Positions 46,690-59,394 of a DNA stretch of 64,000 nucleotides are shown piece after piece. A program made the translations under genes and the position numbers. The DNA lies in NCBI GenBank assembly GCA_037893245.1, contig JBAIAA010000119.1, positions 124,001 to 188,000 of the forward strand. The letters run 5' to 3'. Every line of letters begins with the position of its first letter. Position 1 is the stretch's first letter. Source of the stretch: Crossaster papposus. Taxonomy: Eukaryota; Echinodermata; Asteroidea; Velatida; Solasteridae. The notes below the pieces were generated by a model. The model searched no databases and had not been told where the DNA came from. It was given only the letters and a program-made list of their open reading frames with translations.

Positions 46690-47290
46690 ACGACTTTGTA
46701 TCTTATAATACACAAATAAACCACCTAGTCAATTCTCCTTGTGATAAATTTTTTTTGCCAATTTCTCTGTTCACTTTAAGATTTCTACAACATAGCAGAG
46801 CTGACAAAAGCATCTGGACTGAATTAGCAGGTCAGATCATAACAATGCACCTTAATTTGAGAAAAAAAATGAAAAGCATATACCTATTGCCAATTGTAAA
46901 ATACATGTTTATATATTGCCATGCCTTAAGATTAATAATATTGTTGATTTTTTTTCACTGATTCCAATTATTTTTTGAAGATGTACACTAAAATAAATTA
47001 CATAGTTTTTGTTTTAACCTTTGCTTCATCTTCGACTTTCGAATCACTGGGAACCAAATGGAAACGGAAGCAAATGGAAATATTCAAACTTTAGGATTTT
47101 TATCTATGGTCACCAGAACGTAGCTGGATTTCCTAAACTCACCCTAAGCCTTACCTAAGACAAAGACAAAGCGAGGGATTCGTAAAGGACCATAAAAAGG
47201 TCTTTTAAGACTTGCGTACACTTGCCAGCGCTACAGGTGACATACACATATAGTCACTAGTAGAAGCTATTTTAATTTGAGGCTGTGTCC
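46690..47290. other. Non-coding AT-rich stretch
   Basis: No exon or repeat boundary recognised. Confidence 0.4.
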
Positions 47291-47297
47291 GAAACGG

Positions 47298-47956
47298 GTG
47301 TCTAGAGCTACAGCTACAACGTCACAAAAATCTAGCCGTAAAAGAAGTTGTCTAGCTCAGGCAAAACAAAATTTTGTTTATTTTTCAATAATAGTGCATT
47401 GAATTGAAACAAACATTGCGTAACATCTAGCAGACAATAATTGTTGTAAATTCTTACATCGTAATTTTGCAAACACTAATTCCAGCATCGCTTGGGGGCG
47501 CAATAAGGCATAAAAAAAAAAATGTTATGTTGGCGTAACCCGACCGACCCTAAAAATACGGCCGACCCTGGACATTTTTTTTTCAAGGGATGAAATTTAA
47601 TGATTAAAATCTATATAAATCTAGTTATAAATACGTTTGAAACTATTTCTGACCGTTTCTCATTGTTGTGTGTGTGGATTGTAAAAATATTGAACCTGGA
47701 CACGCTATCGTGTATCACTACCGGCTTAAACAATTAGACAACATATATTTTTCATTGCTGGGAGAAAAAAAAATAAAAATAAAAAAATAAAAAATCCCGA
47801 CCTACCTACCCTATTTTTTTGGGCCCGTTACGCCAACATAACATTTTTTTTTTTATGCCTAACTAGCCGTAGGCTCTACCGTAGCCGCGTCCGCATTTCA
47901 TTTGCCTTGGCGCCTATGTAGACGTAGCTGTAGACGTAGACCATAGCTCTAGACAC
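47298..47956. mobile_element. Inverted-repeat element (GTGTCTAGAGCTA ends) hosting a PIF-type MITE
   Basis: GTGTCTAGAGCTA at 47298-47310 is inverted at 47944-47956, with CAGCTAC motifs inside both arms and GGCTGTGTCCGAAACGG just outside the left. Boundaries and class are uncertain. Confidence 0.4.
47517..47859. mobile_element. PIF/Harbinger-type MITE
   Basis: GGCAT followed by an A-run and ATGTTATGTTGGCGTAAC is inverted at the right end, over more than 30 bp. TAA lies outside both ends (47514-47516 and 47860-47862), the usual 3 bp duplication of this superfamily. Confidence 0.75.
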
Positions 47957-47959
47957 TTA

Positions 47960-49683
47960 TGCAGATGGTGTGGTCACATCTCCATTTATACATTTTTCGG
48001 CAATGTATCGTATGTGACACCGGTCGCCCAGTCTAATGTCTAAGAAGAAGGAATCTATATCAAATTAAGTTTGTGTTATATCCAAATTATTTTTAGAATA
48101 TTCTTTTTCTTTTCAGTCAACGAGTGTACTTACTCGGTATATTTCCACTGGCTTTTTATAATCTCGTAAATGACAAACTGCTTATTATCAACACTTAAGG
48201 TATTAAAATTAAAATAAGAAAAAATGTAGATATGTCGAGATTGAAAATTCGGCTGTTATTAACACATTTTTGGAGTTGTGTGTTTTGTGTTTTGTGTAAT
48301 ACCACTGCACTAAAATGCTATATGTTTAAATCCCATTTCTCTACAAGCAATCAAACGTTGGATTCTGCAGTTTGCTGCACAAATTCCAGTTGTTTGTTTG
48401 AAACCACAGAGGTAAATCACACACTGCAGTATAATTTACCAAATGTATATTGGTTTTATATCTCGTAAAAAAACAACACAACATCTGTACATTTGCATGT
48501 AAACAAATTTGTTATTCTAAACGTAGTCTTCAAAATCTAAATTTTGTGTAATTTAACTAAATCATTGTACTATTTTTTTTTCTATAGTAGTTTATAAAAG
48601 AGTGATTATTCATTAGAAATCGGTTGGGGTACATTATTCAGCTGGTCGTGCTGACAGAAAAATGTCGTGCCCGCTTACTTTTTACAGTTTAGTAGGTTTT
48701 TTTTGTTAGGGGGGTGGGGGGGGGGGGGGGTTGTGTTACTAAATGAAGAGGCCCCATCAGGTTATGAATACTTACATAATCTTTAAAATTGGAAAAAATT
48801 GAAACTTATCCTGTAATTGGGTACAAATTACATTTTGGTAAAGTAAGTTTTTCCTTGTGTTTTAATACCGATTCTTCGGAATAGATGACCCTAGGCCAAC
48901 TTTGTCTATTGGTATCGATCGTCTGTTATTGGTTTTGTTAATGCAAATAATGTAGCACAATTATAACACTTTAGTTTCTTAAAAAGAAACTATCATTATT
49001 GGGCCCTTCAAATAAGTAGGAAATAAATCACACAAGTCTCATGAATTTTAGGAATAACAACAAAAAAGAAAAGAAAATTTATATTATTTGTCTATGATAC
49101 CAAATTCAAAACCCGTTTTATACCCGGTTATACAACTTAATAGGGCGATTTATAGTAAATTATTCGATACGATACGATTTTGCCACCAATAAATGTTTGC
49201 TGCGAAATTCTCCGGAATTGAAATATGTTTAACTTTTGAGAATTGGTAGCGCGAAAACTTATGTGGCCTGATGTCAAAAATTCGCGTTCGAGTATGAACT
49301 GGCCTTTACATACATATGAAACAACCAAATTATTTGGGATTTTCATTTAAATCAGATATATGGTTGTAATGACTGTGAAACGGGCTCATCATCACATAGT
49401 CTGGTAGGGACTGTTTTTGGGTGGTTAAAATATTCTCTTGCTCCCGAGTCGAGCAGATAAAACTACTTCAAACTGTTCTTTACGTAGCGTTTAATGGTGA
49501 ATACCTTGTAATGTTTGAAGCTGCATTGAGAATTTCTCCCTGCATATTTCGTGACTGCCATTATTGGAAATGGTAACAATCTTAGCTACTTGGTAAAACA
49601 ACTGTTACCGCTATTAAAAGATGATTTCCTTGGTTGAATTTCGTTCCTTCCCACCAATGTAATGTTATAGCAACTAAACTCTC
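47960..49683. other. AT-rich non-coding stretch
   Basis: Contains a poly-G tract at about 48710-48730. No gene recognised. Confidence 0.4.
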
Positions 49684-49771
49684 CAGAGTTGTAATGACAC
49701 AACTTGTGTCACTGCGAGTAAATGACTGACTCCACTTGAGTCACAAAATTCAGTGACTCGTTACAACTCTG
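49684..49771. mobile_element. Tiny hAT-like inverted-repeat element
   Basis: CAGAGTTGTAA at 49684 and its inverse ending at 49771 enclose only 88 bp, with GTGACTC-type repeats inside. The CAG tip suggests hAT; no clear duplication is seen. Confidence 0.5.
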
Positions 49772-50564
49772 GCTTTCTCCGAGGTTCTAAAACAAAGTAA
49801 GATACGAATTGTTGTCGAAGCTTTTAGAAATTAAGAAACAAAACTAACAATACATTGTTGGGAAACAAAAGCGATTGTTAGATTTAAGGTAATCTACTTT
49901 AATGCTCTATGGTATACATAAACCTAAAGTTCTGTGATTACAAAATTGTGGTCTTGCAGTAAAATATGATTTCGTCAGGTATTTTCTGCCAACAAAATCT
50001 TTAAAATAATTTAAGCTTTAATAGTCGAATACCTCCACACACATAAAATAATGAATTGATGAACATATATACCATTATGTAATTCAGTTTTATTAGCTAT
50101 TTACAAACACACAAATTAAAGTATGGTTATACTGTACATGAAAATGCCACTTTTGTTAAAGACATTAATTAAACAATTTCAACAATGCTTCAAATAGACA
50201 AATTCCAATTGTTAAAGTGAAGAATCTTACATGCTCTTGTTAAATTACGATTCTTGTTTGTTTTGCAACACATTTTGCTCTGTGATTGTCCATTATGTTG
50301 ATTGTCTTGATTCATTTGAAAACCTTTTTTTTTTAAGTATTCCTTTTTCCTTTGGTCGATGTAATATGAAGAAAAATGTATAATACAGTCATAGAGACTC
50401 CTTAGTTCTTTAAGTATGGTATATGAACCTGTTTTATTGTTTTGGTACATGATTTACTTGTACTGGTATAAATATCAAATCACTGTGGTAAATGAAAATA
50501 AAGAATTTTGGTAATACAAGTAGATTGGGTGTAGGTTTGAGTCTGTTATTTCCACAGGAGTAGG

Positions 50565-50705
50565 GTTGGTGTAGCGGTTCTTTCCAGTCTCTTTTCACCG
50601 CTGTAATCCGAGTTCGAATCCAGCCTGGGCCAATGTGTGGATTGGGTTTTCCCTAGGATATTCTTCTGGGGTTTTCAGGTTTAAAGAATCAATAATAATA
50701 ATAAA
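50565..50705 (+). mobile_element. tRNA-derived SINE, different family
   Basis: B-box GAGTTCGAATCC at about 50610, body with GTGTGGATTGGGTTTTCC, tail (AAT)n at about 50690-50702. Confidence 0.6.
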
Positions 50706-50917
50706 TGTAACATGTGCTCTTAAATTGACGGTAACATTTGCAAACATTAATAGAAAACCTGTTAATACATTCAGTGTATTTACAATGTATGAACATGTAC
50801 ATGTTCCGAAGGATTCTTTAAAAAACAAAAACCACTGACTCGGGTTGGACTGGAATCCACGACCTGCTTTCTCTAATGCGGATGTTGAATGCAAATCAAA
50901 GGTCTGCAGATTGTTAA

Positions 50918-51151
50918 CCAGTTCGCGCCAGATGACGTATATAAACGCAAAGTTTTCCCCAAATTCAAAACGGATGACGCATAAACACGCCAAGTTCAAG
51001 TTCGGAAATGTCTGCCAGTAGTGAGCAAGGCCGGAAATGCGTGGGTGTGCTTCCCGGCACTATCGGCCTGAACCCGCTTCGGATCGAGTTTTGTTAAAAA
51101 TAATCCCGCCCCTCGGCTCGGTGATGTTAAAATAATCCCGGCGCGAACTGG
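50918..51151. mobile_element. TTAA-flanked MITE (CCAGTTCGCGCC ends)
   Basis: CCAGTTCGCGCC (50918-50929) is perfectly inverted at 51140-51151, with TTAA at 50914-50917 and 51152-51155. 234 bp with no ORF; piggyBac-type by duplication and CC tip. Confidence 0.82.
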
Positions 51152-51155
51152 TTAA

Positions 51156-54100
51156 AATTTATTAGTAAATTAGTATTGATGGAATCTGAAACCTGAGATA
51201 AGTTATTTATCAATTTAGACTATGTGGCGCAATGAGTGGGTTTATCAGCAATGTGAATTATAGTTACATGATGACGTCCTAATCAAAATGGCAGAGCCCG
51301 AGTGTCTAATAGTATACCAATTTATAACGTGGGTTTGTTCAAAAACAAAAAGTCGTCATGTATTTTTATTTTATTCCCATTTATTTATTGGGTTTTTGGT
51401 GTGTTTTTTCTGAAGAATATTTACGCACATCTGTTCCGGCTAGGTGGAATCGAACTACGTTAGGCCTATAGGAGTTTTTTCCCCGAAACCTTAATACCAA
51501 ACAAGCTTCGTATTAGCCTTTTGTCAAGGCCTTCGTGGTTGCGATCCCAAGCGACCGGAACGGAGACCACGCACGCGAGTGGCGAAGCCACGACAGTCAG
51601 TCCGCAGCGCACTGAAAAGCCGTTCCTTTTATGTGCGATTTATGCATGGCACTTTGTGCGTGACCTCGTTTTTGAATACTTAATGAGCTGGCGAGAACGC
51701 CTGGAATTTGGTCCGAAACATCCGTTTTATTCACTGGCTGTCAATATTATGTATATTTTCTTTTGGATAAGGAAACATTTTGTTATATTATCAAATCAGA
51801 TTGGAAATTATATGACATTTAGAGGGTGAAATTTATAACGTAAAAAAAGCTCCCGAACCAACAAATTGACCTTTAAAAAAAGACGAATTTTGTCCACCTT
51901 CTGGCAGCGGCCACAACCCAATTTCACACTGATGTTAAAGATAATTTCATATTCTATCACAAAACTGTAGATTTTGGGTTGATATTAACTTAGTCCAGTC
52001 AGGGCGCAGAAAATTATAACGTTCTCAATAAATTAACAAACGGAACATCCCGCCATGACAGTCCATAGTCTTCCTGCGCCCTCATTGGTCGAAAATGACG
52101 TCATTGAAAAAGGCTTCGTGGTAACGTGTAGTTCATGCACATTTCAATACGCAGTTTTTTGTGTATATTTTTAATTGTAAGCTCAAGCGAAAAGGATTCT
52201 GCCAATCAGTATTTTGTTTAATCTTTTTAACAGTGGACTGATTAAAAAATAATAATATTGCCTGCGTAATACAATGTATACAGCCAAATATACACAAAAA
52301 AAGCAACAAATGAAGTCGTTGTTTAAAATTTATATCTGTATTGTGAGGTTGGTTTATAAAATAAACTGCACTTTTTATTTGAAACGTGCATGTTATTGCT
52401 TACATTAATATACCCTGTTGATGTTATACGACTTGAATACAATTGTTAAATTAAACCCTGAAATTGTAAAAACTTATTTTAATTACATCATCATGTACAT
52501 GTACATAAATACAGATTGAAGAAATGACCAAAATTAGGGTTGATAATGAGATAATAAATGTTTAGCAATTAGGCAAAACATTAACAAAAATATGGCCAAC
52601 ATTCAAATTAAAATAATGACAACATAGTGAAGATGATAATTACCATCATCTTTGGCATAATGTTCAATGTGCAAACCATTAAGATTTATTATAAAAGTAA
52701 ATAAAGTTTTGTTTATCTTTGCTTGATGTTTTTGGCATAGTTTCTTTGTCATTAAATTATTGTAAATATTAAATTACAATGTATACCCGCTTCTAACATT
52801 GCAAAAACAAATGATTTTAAATTAGACATAAATTTAGTAATATAGATGTTAATGCACATAAATTATATCACTGAATAGAAATAATACAATCTGCATTCAT
52901 AAAGTAATATGCTGTTTGTGTCAAATTTACATTGTAGCTCAAAACTTTGTTGGCATAGTTTTTGGCATTAAGTCCTAGATGATTTGACAAACTGACCCGA
53001 CTCGACCAGACTCAGTTTCGATCTGTTTCAGCTGCACTGTGTTTGCACAACACTGACACAAAGTCATGTATATTATTTAAAACACTAAAATACAAAAACA
53101 TTTAAATCTGCATGTACAAAGCACGTGCTGCATATATCCACCAGTACATTTAAATCTTCAACTATTTTCAACACTTCTTTGGAAACCCAACTCTAGATTA
53201 TTTGTCCCAACATGAATCATTACAAATACAATATGTCAGGCACAGTTGTGAGGTTGATGTCATGCTGATGAAGCAGATACTTTCTAAGGCCAGAAATTGT
53301 AGTACCGCGACCGAGTAACTACCTGCAAATCAACCAACTTTAGTAGTGATGTTCTCTTTGAGATACTTTGTGAGAGAATATCCAAGGACAAGAGCTTTGC
53401 CTTTGGCCTTCTGTAGAGGTTCCCGACATGCTGGCAATGGCTGCGATGGCTGCGGTGGGCATGGCCATGGTGGTGGACGGCATGACTACTACCTAGTATA
53501 AGAAACATATTGGAAGACAGAAATATGAACTATGAAGTTTAGCACAATAATAGCAGTAACTATTATTATTAAACAATTTGTTATAATTTTGAACAAAAAC
53601 ATAGGCCTAAGTCGTTTTTATACATGAAAGAAAAATCAATTTTGTATGCATGACATGAAGGCAGAAACCTAACTTATCATATAAATAAGCCACACAATTA
53701 AAACAAAACAATTAATTTTGTTTCTGTTGGCTACTGTGCAATCACCATGATCTCTAGTGCATATCCAGCACATGTAGGCCTATATTTGTACATGCACCCC
53801 TAGCTGTGTGCATAACACACGCTCTGCGTATGTACAAGCCGAAAGACATGGCCGAAAAAGTTGAAATCGCGCGCACGAAAATCGTCGCAAAATACATGAA
53901 AAAAATGTCGCCACAGGCTAAATTGTATATCAAACGAAAGATCATTGGTTCCTTTATCGATGTGTAGTAATCATTTTTGGCAATATTTGTTAGTCCAGTC
54001 AGGGCGCAGAAACTAAACACACGACAACAAATTTCCTTAAAATCATACCATAACTTCAAGTGAACAAAATTCTGCCAAAAACATACTGAATCTTGTCATA

Positions 54101-54473
54101 TTTTATATCATTCGATTCAGAAAATCGTTAGCTTTCCACTTACCACGCCATCTTGGAGAATCACTGCTTCGTTTGCAACGTGTAGCTCGTGAAAACAAAG
54201 CGGTCGAACTCTCGCAATTACTCGCGTAAATCTCGTGGCCGATTTGCGACGCCGGCCCTGCAAATAAAGTTCGGGATATGACCTCATTAACGCGGGCGCT
54301 GCGGACTGACTGACGAGGGCCTTTTCCAACTTGTTTGCGGTTTCTTATGTGTTTCTTTATAATCTCGATTTTTGCTACCCAAAACGGTAGCAAAAGTCCA
54401 AACCAATCAGAAGCGACGGGGGTCAGCGGGTCAGCATACATTAACAAATTATGCAAATCAACAAGTATACAAA
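51156..54473. other. Long non-coding stretch before the RecQ gene
   Basis: Mostly AT-rich. The 23 bp sequence around TAGTCCAGTCAGGGCGCAGA occurs twice in the same orientation, at 51990-52012 and 53990-54012. CAGTCAGTCCGCAGCGC at 51594-51610 is inverted at 54296-54312. No convincing gene; a histidine-rich minus ORF (53284-53508) was rejected. Confidence 0.5.
54403..54407 (+). promoter_or_regulatory. CCAAT box upstream of the RecQ gene
   Basis: CCAATCAG 70 bp before the ATG, in a locally GC-richer region. Weak evidence. Confidence 0.3.
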
Positions 54474-57249
54474 ATGGCGACCGTCTCTGCGTGTTTAACA
54501 TCAATAACAACATCAGAATTATCCGACGAATCTTTCGACAATTGTTTGGAATATGCTGCTAGGAAACTTCAAATTAAAGAGTTTAAACCCTTACAGCGTC
54601 AGGCGATTGAAGGAGCAGTACGCGGGCATGATGTGTTCGTAGCTCTCCCCACCGGATATGGTAAAAGTTCCATATTTCAAGCAGTCCCAATGTGTTTTGA
54701 CTGGCTTCGTCGACGACATCAACAAGTTCCTGGTACTGGTAGTACTGCCTTTGGTGGTGCTGGGAGTGAGACTTTTTCTCTAACGTATGCAACGTCAACA
54801 CCCCTAACCATGCCCACAAGCATCATAGTTGTTGTCTCGCCGCTAATTTCCCTGATGAAAAACCAGGTTGAAACATTGCGTAAGCTTGGAGTTGATGCAG
54901 TGTATTTCGGGGACTCGTCTCCCGAAGAAGGTCAGAGAATGAAAGAAGGGAAAGTGTCGCATGTTTTCATGAGCCCCGAGAGCATTTTTGAACGGGCATT
55001 TCAGCTCTTCCAGTCCCAGATATGGCAGGAAAATCTCTGTACAATAGCCGTAGATGAGAGTCACTGTGTTGTCAAATGGTATGTTGTAATATTCTACACT
55101 TTGTTTTAAAACTGACAATAAATAAACAATGTAGTTTAGAGGACGCCTTTCCTATGTTTCCCATCTGTGCTCTATAAAATGGAGGTAGGACCTCCATGAT
55201 TACAGTATGACCATGGTATGACAGTGACTTCATGCTTTACTGTGCAGTGTAGCTCGGGCTGGACTGACTCTATTCCTCCACAGTCAGCAGTAGTGTAGTT
55301 TTGTCATGTTTGTGGTTATGAGCCAAAATCAAAAGGTCAAGTTTACATGACCTATTCAGACAACTGTAAATATTTCCTGAAATTTTATGGATTTAAACTA
55401 AATACCTGAATTACAAAAAACAAAAATTAATTGTTTTCCCTGGCTGTTATTAAAATCAAGTAGTTTTTTTATAACACTAAACTAACAGGTAATTAGCAAA
55501 GCATCTTCCAAGGTTAATGTCAAGTAAAACCAAAAATCTTCCAACACTGGAAATAAAGTCGGCTCAGATTGAGCCCAAAAATGCCCGTTTCTAGGATAAA
55601 AAATGACTCAAGACTGGCTCAAATTATGAGCCATGATTGGCTCACAAACTGATGATTGAGCCAAGATTGGCTCAGTCATAATTGAGCCACTACCGGCTCG
55701 AGTAGCATTATTTACAACTCAGACAAAATGAGCCACTCATTGTATGGCACCGTTTGAGCCATTTTGTTTTCCAGTGAAGACGTTTTGATGTAGCAAGCAG
55801 TAGCACCCTGAGGCTAATGATATGCAGTTGTTGATGTGCACAGCGTATGTCACATGGATTTGCTTTGACAGTAAGCAATTCAGTCATTCTGCAGTCGCAT
55901 GGTATTTTGTTGAATGCAGGTGGTTCTGTGGTTCTCATTTTGTTAACCATTCTTGTCTGTCTCCTTTTCTCATATGCAGGGGTCAGGAGTCACAGAAACT
56001 TGCAGCCTTTCGAAGCTGTTACGGACGTTTGTCTGAGGTCCGGTCCCTAATTCCTCGCGCTGTACCAGTGATAAGCTTAACAGCAACATCATCACTTTCA
56101 ATGAGAACTAAACTTGTTGAGTGTCTATCCTTGACAGCACCAATTTTCATCACTGACAACCTGGATCGTCCAAACATCCGCTACAGTGTGGTTAGTACAA
56201 ACCTGAAAGAAGACAGAGAGATCTTTCAAATTCTTATTGAAGACCTGAGGAAGAATGAGGAAAGTACACCTAGATCAATCATCTTCTGTAGAACTCATTC
56301 CCAGTGTCGATTGCTGTTCAGCACTTTTCAAGAACAACTCCATATGCAATCAAGGAGACACTTTGCCATGTTTCACTCCACTACAGAGGAATCAGTGAAA
56401 GAGAGCGTTTTGAAATCTTTCTCTGATCCCAATGGTGAAATTCGCATATTGTTTTGCACAATTGCCTTCGGTATGGGGATTCACTGTCAAAACTTGACAA
56501 GGATTTTTCACTTTGGCCCCTCACAAGATATAGATGACTATGTTCAAGAAAGTGGTCGAGGTGGGCGTGGAGGTGAACCAAGCCAGGCTGTGTTGATCAA
56601 ATATAAAGGTTGTTGTAGACACAAAACCAGCGACTCGATGAAAGACTACATCAACAATGATACATTGTGCAGGAGGGTGCAGTTGATGAGTCCATTTGGT
56701 GTAAAACCTGATGCATCCAGCATACCACACTTATGTTGCGACATTTGCTCTAAGAATTGTCTTTGTGGTGGAGAGTCTTGTCTTAAACCAGATTATGGCC
56801 AGTTTATCTTTGGAGAGCCAAAGAAGGCAGATGGACAATGTACTTCAAAGCACAAGTGTAGGTTGCTAACAATGGAAATGCGGGAGAATATTAAATTGAA
56901 ATTACTTGCATTGAGAGCTGAAAAAGTACAAGGAGACACATCATTGTATTCGGGCCATGACTTGGCAGGTGCTTTATCACTTTCTGTCATCGATGCCATA
57001 GTTAGAGACTGTGAGTTCATTAAAAGTCAGATGACATTGCAATCAAATTATCACATCTTTTGTGATGTTGAAAAAGTGTGGGATATTATTTCATCTAGTT
57101 CTACAGAATCTGCATGTAGTTCCACTGAGGGATTTACGAGTACAGCTTATGCACTTGATGTAGATACAGATGATTCGGACACAGAATCTGGTAGCAGTGC
57201 CTGTCTAAGAGGAGTGTTGTTAGTTTCCTCGGATACATGTTCAGATTAA
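54474..57249 (+). CDS. RecQ-family ATP-dependent DNA helicase (two exons)
   Basis: Exons 54474-55078 and 55980-57249 join within a tryptophan codon and encode 624 aa. Motifs in order: FKPLQRQAI (motif 0), PTGYGKS Walker A (about 59-65), VVVSPLISLMKNQV (Ia), DESH (about 194; most RecQs have DEAH), SLTATSS (III), SIIFCRTHSQ (IV), ILFCTIAFGMGI (V), QESGRGGRGG (VI, about 391). A cysteine cluster CCDICSKNCLC (about 454) marks the RecQ zinc-binding subdomain. The C-terminal 150 residues are variable, with no clear winged-helix or HRDC domain. Such proteins unwind DNA 3' to 5' during repair and recombination. Short RecQ-like genes are also found in mobile elements. The start ATGGCGACC lies in a plausible context. 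Confidence 0.87.
55079..55979 (+). other. Intron of the RecQ gene
   Basis: Starts GTATGT, ends CATATGCAG. It contains irregular repeats of TTGGCTCA/GAGCCA between about 55560 and 55770. Confidence 0.75.
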
Positions 57250-57838
57250 GAATATACTCATAGAATGTGAACTAGAATTAAAATACAAACGGAACAAAAA
57301 ATACTCTCTGCTGTTTTTGTATTCATGCATGTAAATAGTTTACGAAGACGAAGGAAAAGGTGTCCCCCCCCCCCCAGTTACAGGCCTGATAATAGACATT
57401 ATGTGCAAACAAAAAAATCCAACTCTAACTAGATTCAGAATTAAGGCCTTTTAAACTGGGCGTGGCTACCCCTTTCAGTGACAATAAATATTTTGCATTT
57501 ATATTGCATTGTAAAGCGCCTTGAACAAAAGATACAATGCTGTAAATTGGTACCAAGGGTGACTGTCGCCTAAATAATTTGTATCGGCCTCAAAACAAGA
57601 GTATCTCATCCCCTTTTGTGAATTTTGTGAATTTTTCAATAATTTCTGTCAAGAACCAACATTGGAGCCTTGCCAACATTTTATTAAATGAGTAAGGGCT
57701 CTATCCTTGTTTGGGTATTGCCAAATGTGCCTAAATATATTACAATTGCAATATCAAGCTTTTCAAATTATCAATTATGAGTATTAGGGGAGTCTGAACA
57801 TTTCTACTTTTTTTTCCGACAGATTTAACCCTAACCAC
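57250..57838. other. Downstream flank of RecQ with polyA candidate
   Basis: AATAAA at 57483-57488. GTAAAGCGCCTTGAAC at about 57512 resembles a SINE tail. A short poly-C lies at about 57364. Confidence 0.4.
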
Positions 57839-58235
57839 CCTGAGTCCATCAAAATCCATTTCCTGTTTTGGAGGATTTTAGCGGATTCAGGATACCTCCA
57901 TATTTAACAACTGGAGGAGTGTGATGGATTGAGGATTTTAAGCCTAGCGTTACTGCAGGAGCTTGATGGATTCAGGATACACAAATTTAGGTGATGGACT
58001 GTGATGGACTCTATGGAGAAACGCACTGCAATTTTTTGTATGCCACCTAGGTATCCTGAATCCGTCACAGTCCATCAAACTTTTGTTGGTGGACTATGAT
58101 GGACTCAGGAAATCTCCAGAATGTGTACTGGTGGAGTCTGATGGACTCAGGACACCAGCAGTTTTTGCAAACCCAAATTGATGAATTTTAGCGGATTCAG
58201 GATACTTTCTAGTAAAAGGCGTGAGGGAGTTAGGG
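57839..58235. mobile_element. TTAA element with CCCTAACC ends and GGATTCAGGA repeats
   Basis: TTAA (57835-57838) then CCCTAACCACCC; the right end is GGGAGTTAGGG followed by GTAA, a likely decayed TTAA. The interior is a run of irregular repeats such as TGATGGACTCAGGA and GCGGATTCAGGATAC, partly on opposite strands. Confidence 0.6.
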
Positions 58236-58775
58236 GTAATTTCAGCAGCCAGTAGAGAGAAAAGGAGATTAGATACCCTTGTTTTGAGGCCTGTTACAAT
58301 GCAATAAAAATGAAAAGTATTCATTGTTGCAAATCGCATTCACTGAGAGGGGGGTAGACACGCCCACTTTGGAATTTTTTTTTTGCATAATAATGTTCAT
58401 ACACATAGATGAACATTATAATTGAATTTCAGCAAAATCTGAGAGGTGACCTGAACCCCCATTATGAGGACGCAGAATGACCCTACTTGGTAAAGAGCAC
58501 CCGAGACCTGTTGATATTATAAAAAGAAACAACCCCCTCTGAAATAATATATTTTGAAGAGAAAGAGGTATTTTTTTTTCATCACAAAATTTGAATCTAA
58601 GACAGGCATCTAAAAGTACACAATTTTATGCAAGGGTGTTTTTCTAATCATTATTTTCTTGCAACTTGAGGACCAATTCAGCCCAGATTTTCAGAGGTTT
58701 GTTATTTTATGCATATATGTTTGGATACACCAAGTGAGGATACTGGTATTTACCAAAAGTATACCCTGCCTTTAA

Positions 58776-59250
58776 AGGATCACAGAAATAGAAAATAAAA
58801 AGTACTTATATGATATAAAACATAGGTTACAGTATTAATACACCCAATACAAAAAATTGTGTTTGATTTTAGGGTTATTTGAGCCATTACAAATTTCAAA
58901 TTTCTCTTCGATCGCCCCGCCCAGAAAAATTCCTCCTTTGACAGAATGCCTGGATGTCGAAGTCGTGACGTCACGTAAAGAATAGCTTTCTTCGCGATTG
59001 ATTGCGATCGCGTGGTTACGTATGTACGTACGCGATCGCGATCAATCGCGAAGAAAGCTATTCTTTACGTGACGTCACGACTTCGACAGGAGGAATTTTT
59101 CTGGGCGGGGCGATCGAAGAGAAATTTGAAATTTGTAATGGCTCAAATAACCCTAAAATCACACACAATATTTTTTATTGGGTGTATTGATACTGTAACC
59201 TATGTTTTATATCATATAAGTACTTTTTATTTTTCTATTTCTGTAATCCT
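58776..59250. mobile_element. 475-bp near-perfect palindromic foldback element
   Basis: Arms of about 225 bp (AGGATYACAGAAATAG...) run to a centre near 59014 (CGATCGCG/ACGTACG-rich). TTAA lies outside each end (58772-58775 and 59251-59254). A loss in the right arm near TGACAGAATGCC is the main difference. TTAA-specific class. It sits in the region between convergent genes. Confidence 0.8.
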
Positions 59251-59271
59251 TTAAGGTCACTATGTCATGCA

Positions 59272-59277
59272 TTTATT
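59272..59277 (-). terminator. Polyadenylation signal of the DUF6589 gene
   Basis: TTTATT on the plus strand (AATAAA on minus), about 118 bp beyond the stop. Confidence 0.5.
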
Positions 59278-59394
59278 TTGGCACATTACCCCTATAAAAC
59301 TTGAGCCATATGAGACAAAGTACATGTATATATAAAAGTTCTGCAACTTCTGGCCACTCGTGTGGAGGCAAGTCCAAGCCTGCAGAAATCATAA

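Noticed and set aside
51521-51829. 102-aa plus-strand ORF before the RecQ gene
   Set aside because: Lacks an ATG start and motifs; part overlaps GC-rich repeat-like sequence that recurs inverted at 54.3 kb.
53284-53508. Histidine-rich minus-strand ORF
   Set aside because: No consistent exon borders; another frame (GKALVLGYSLTKYL) faintly recalls a hydrolase fragment but stops quickly. Too weak to call.
57836-57845. CCCTAACC as interstitial telomeric sequence
   Set aside because: Only one unit, placed exactly at a TTAA junction; better explained as a transposon end.
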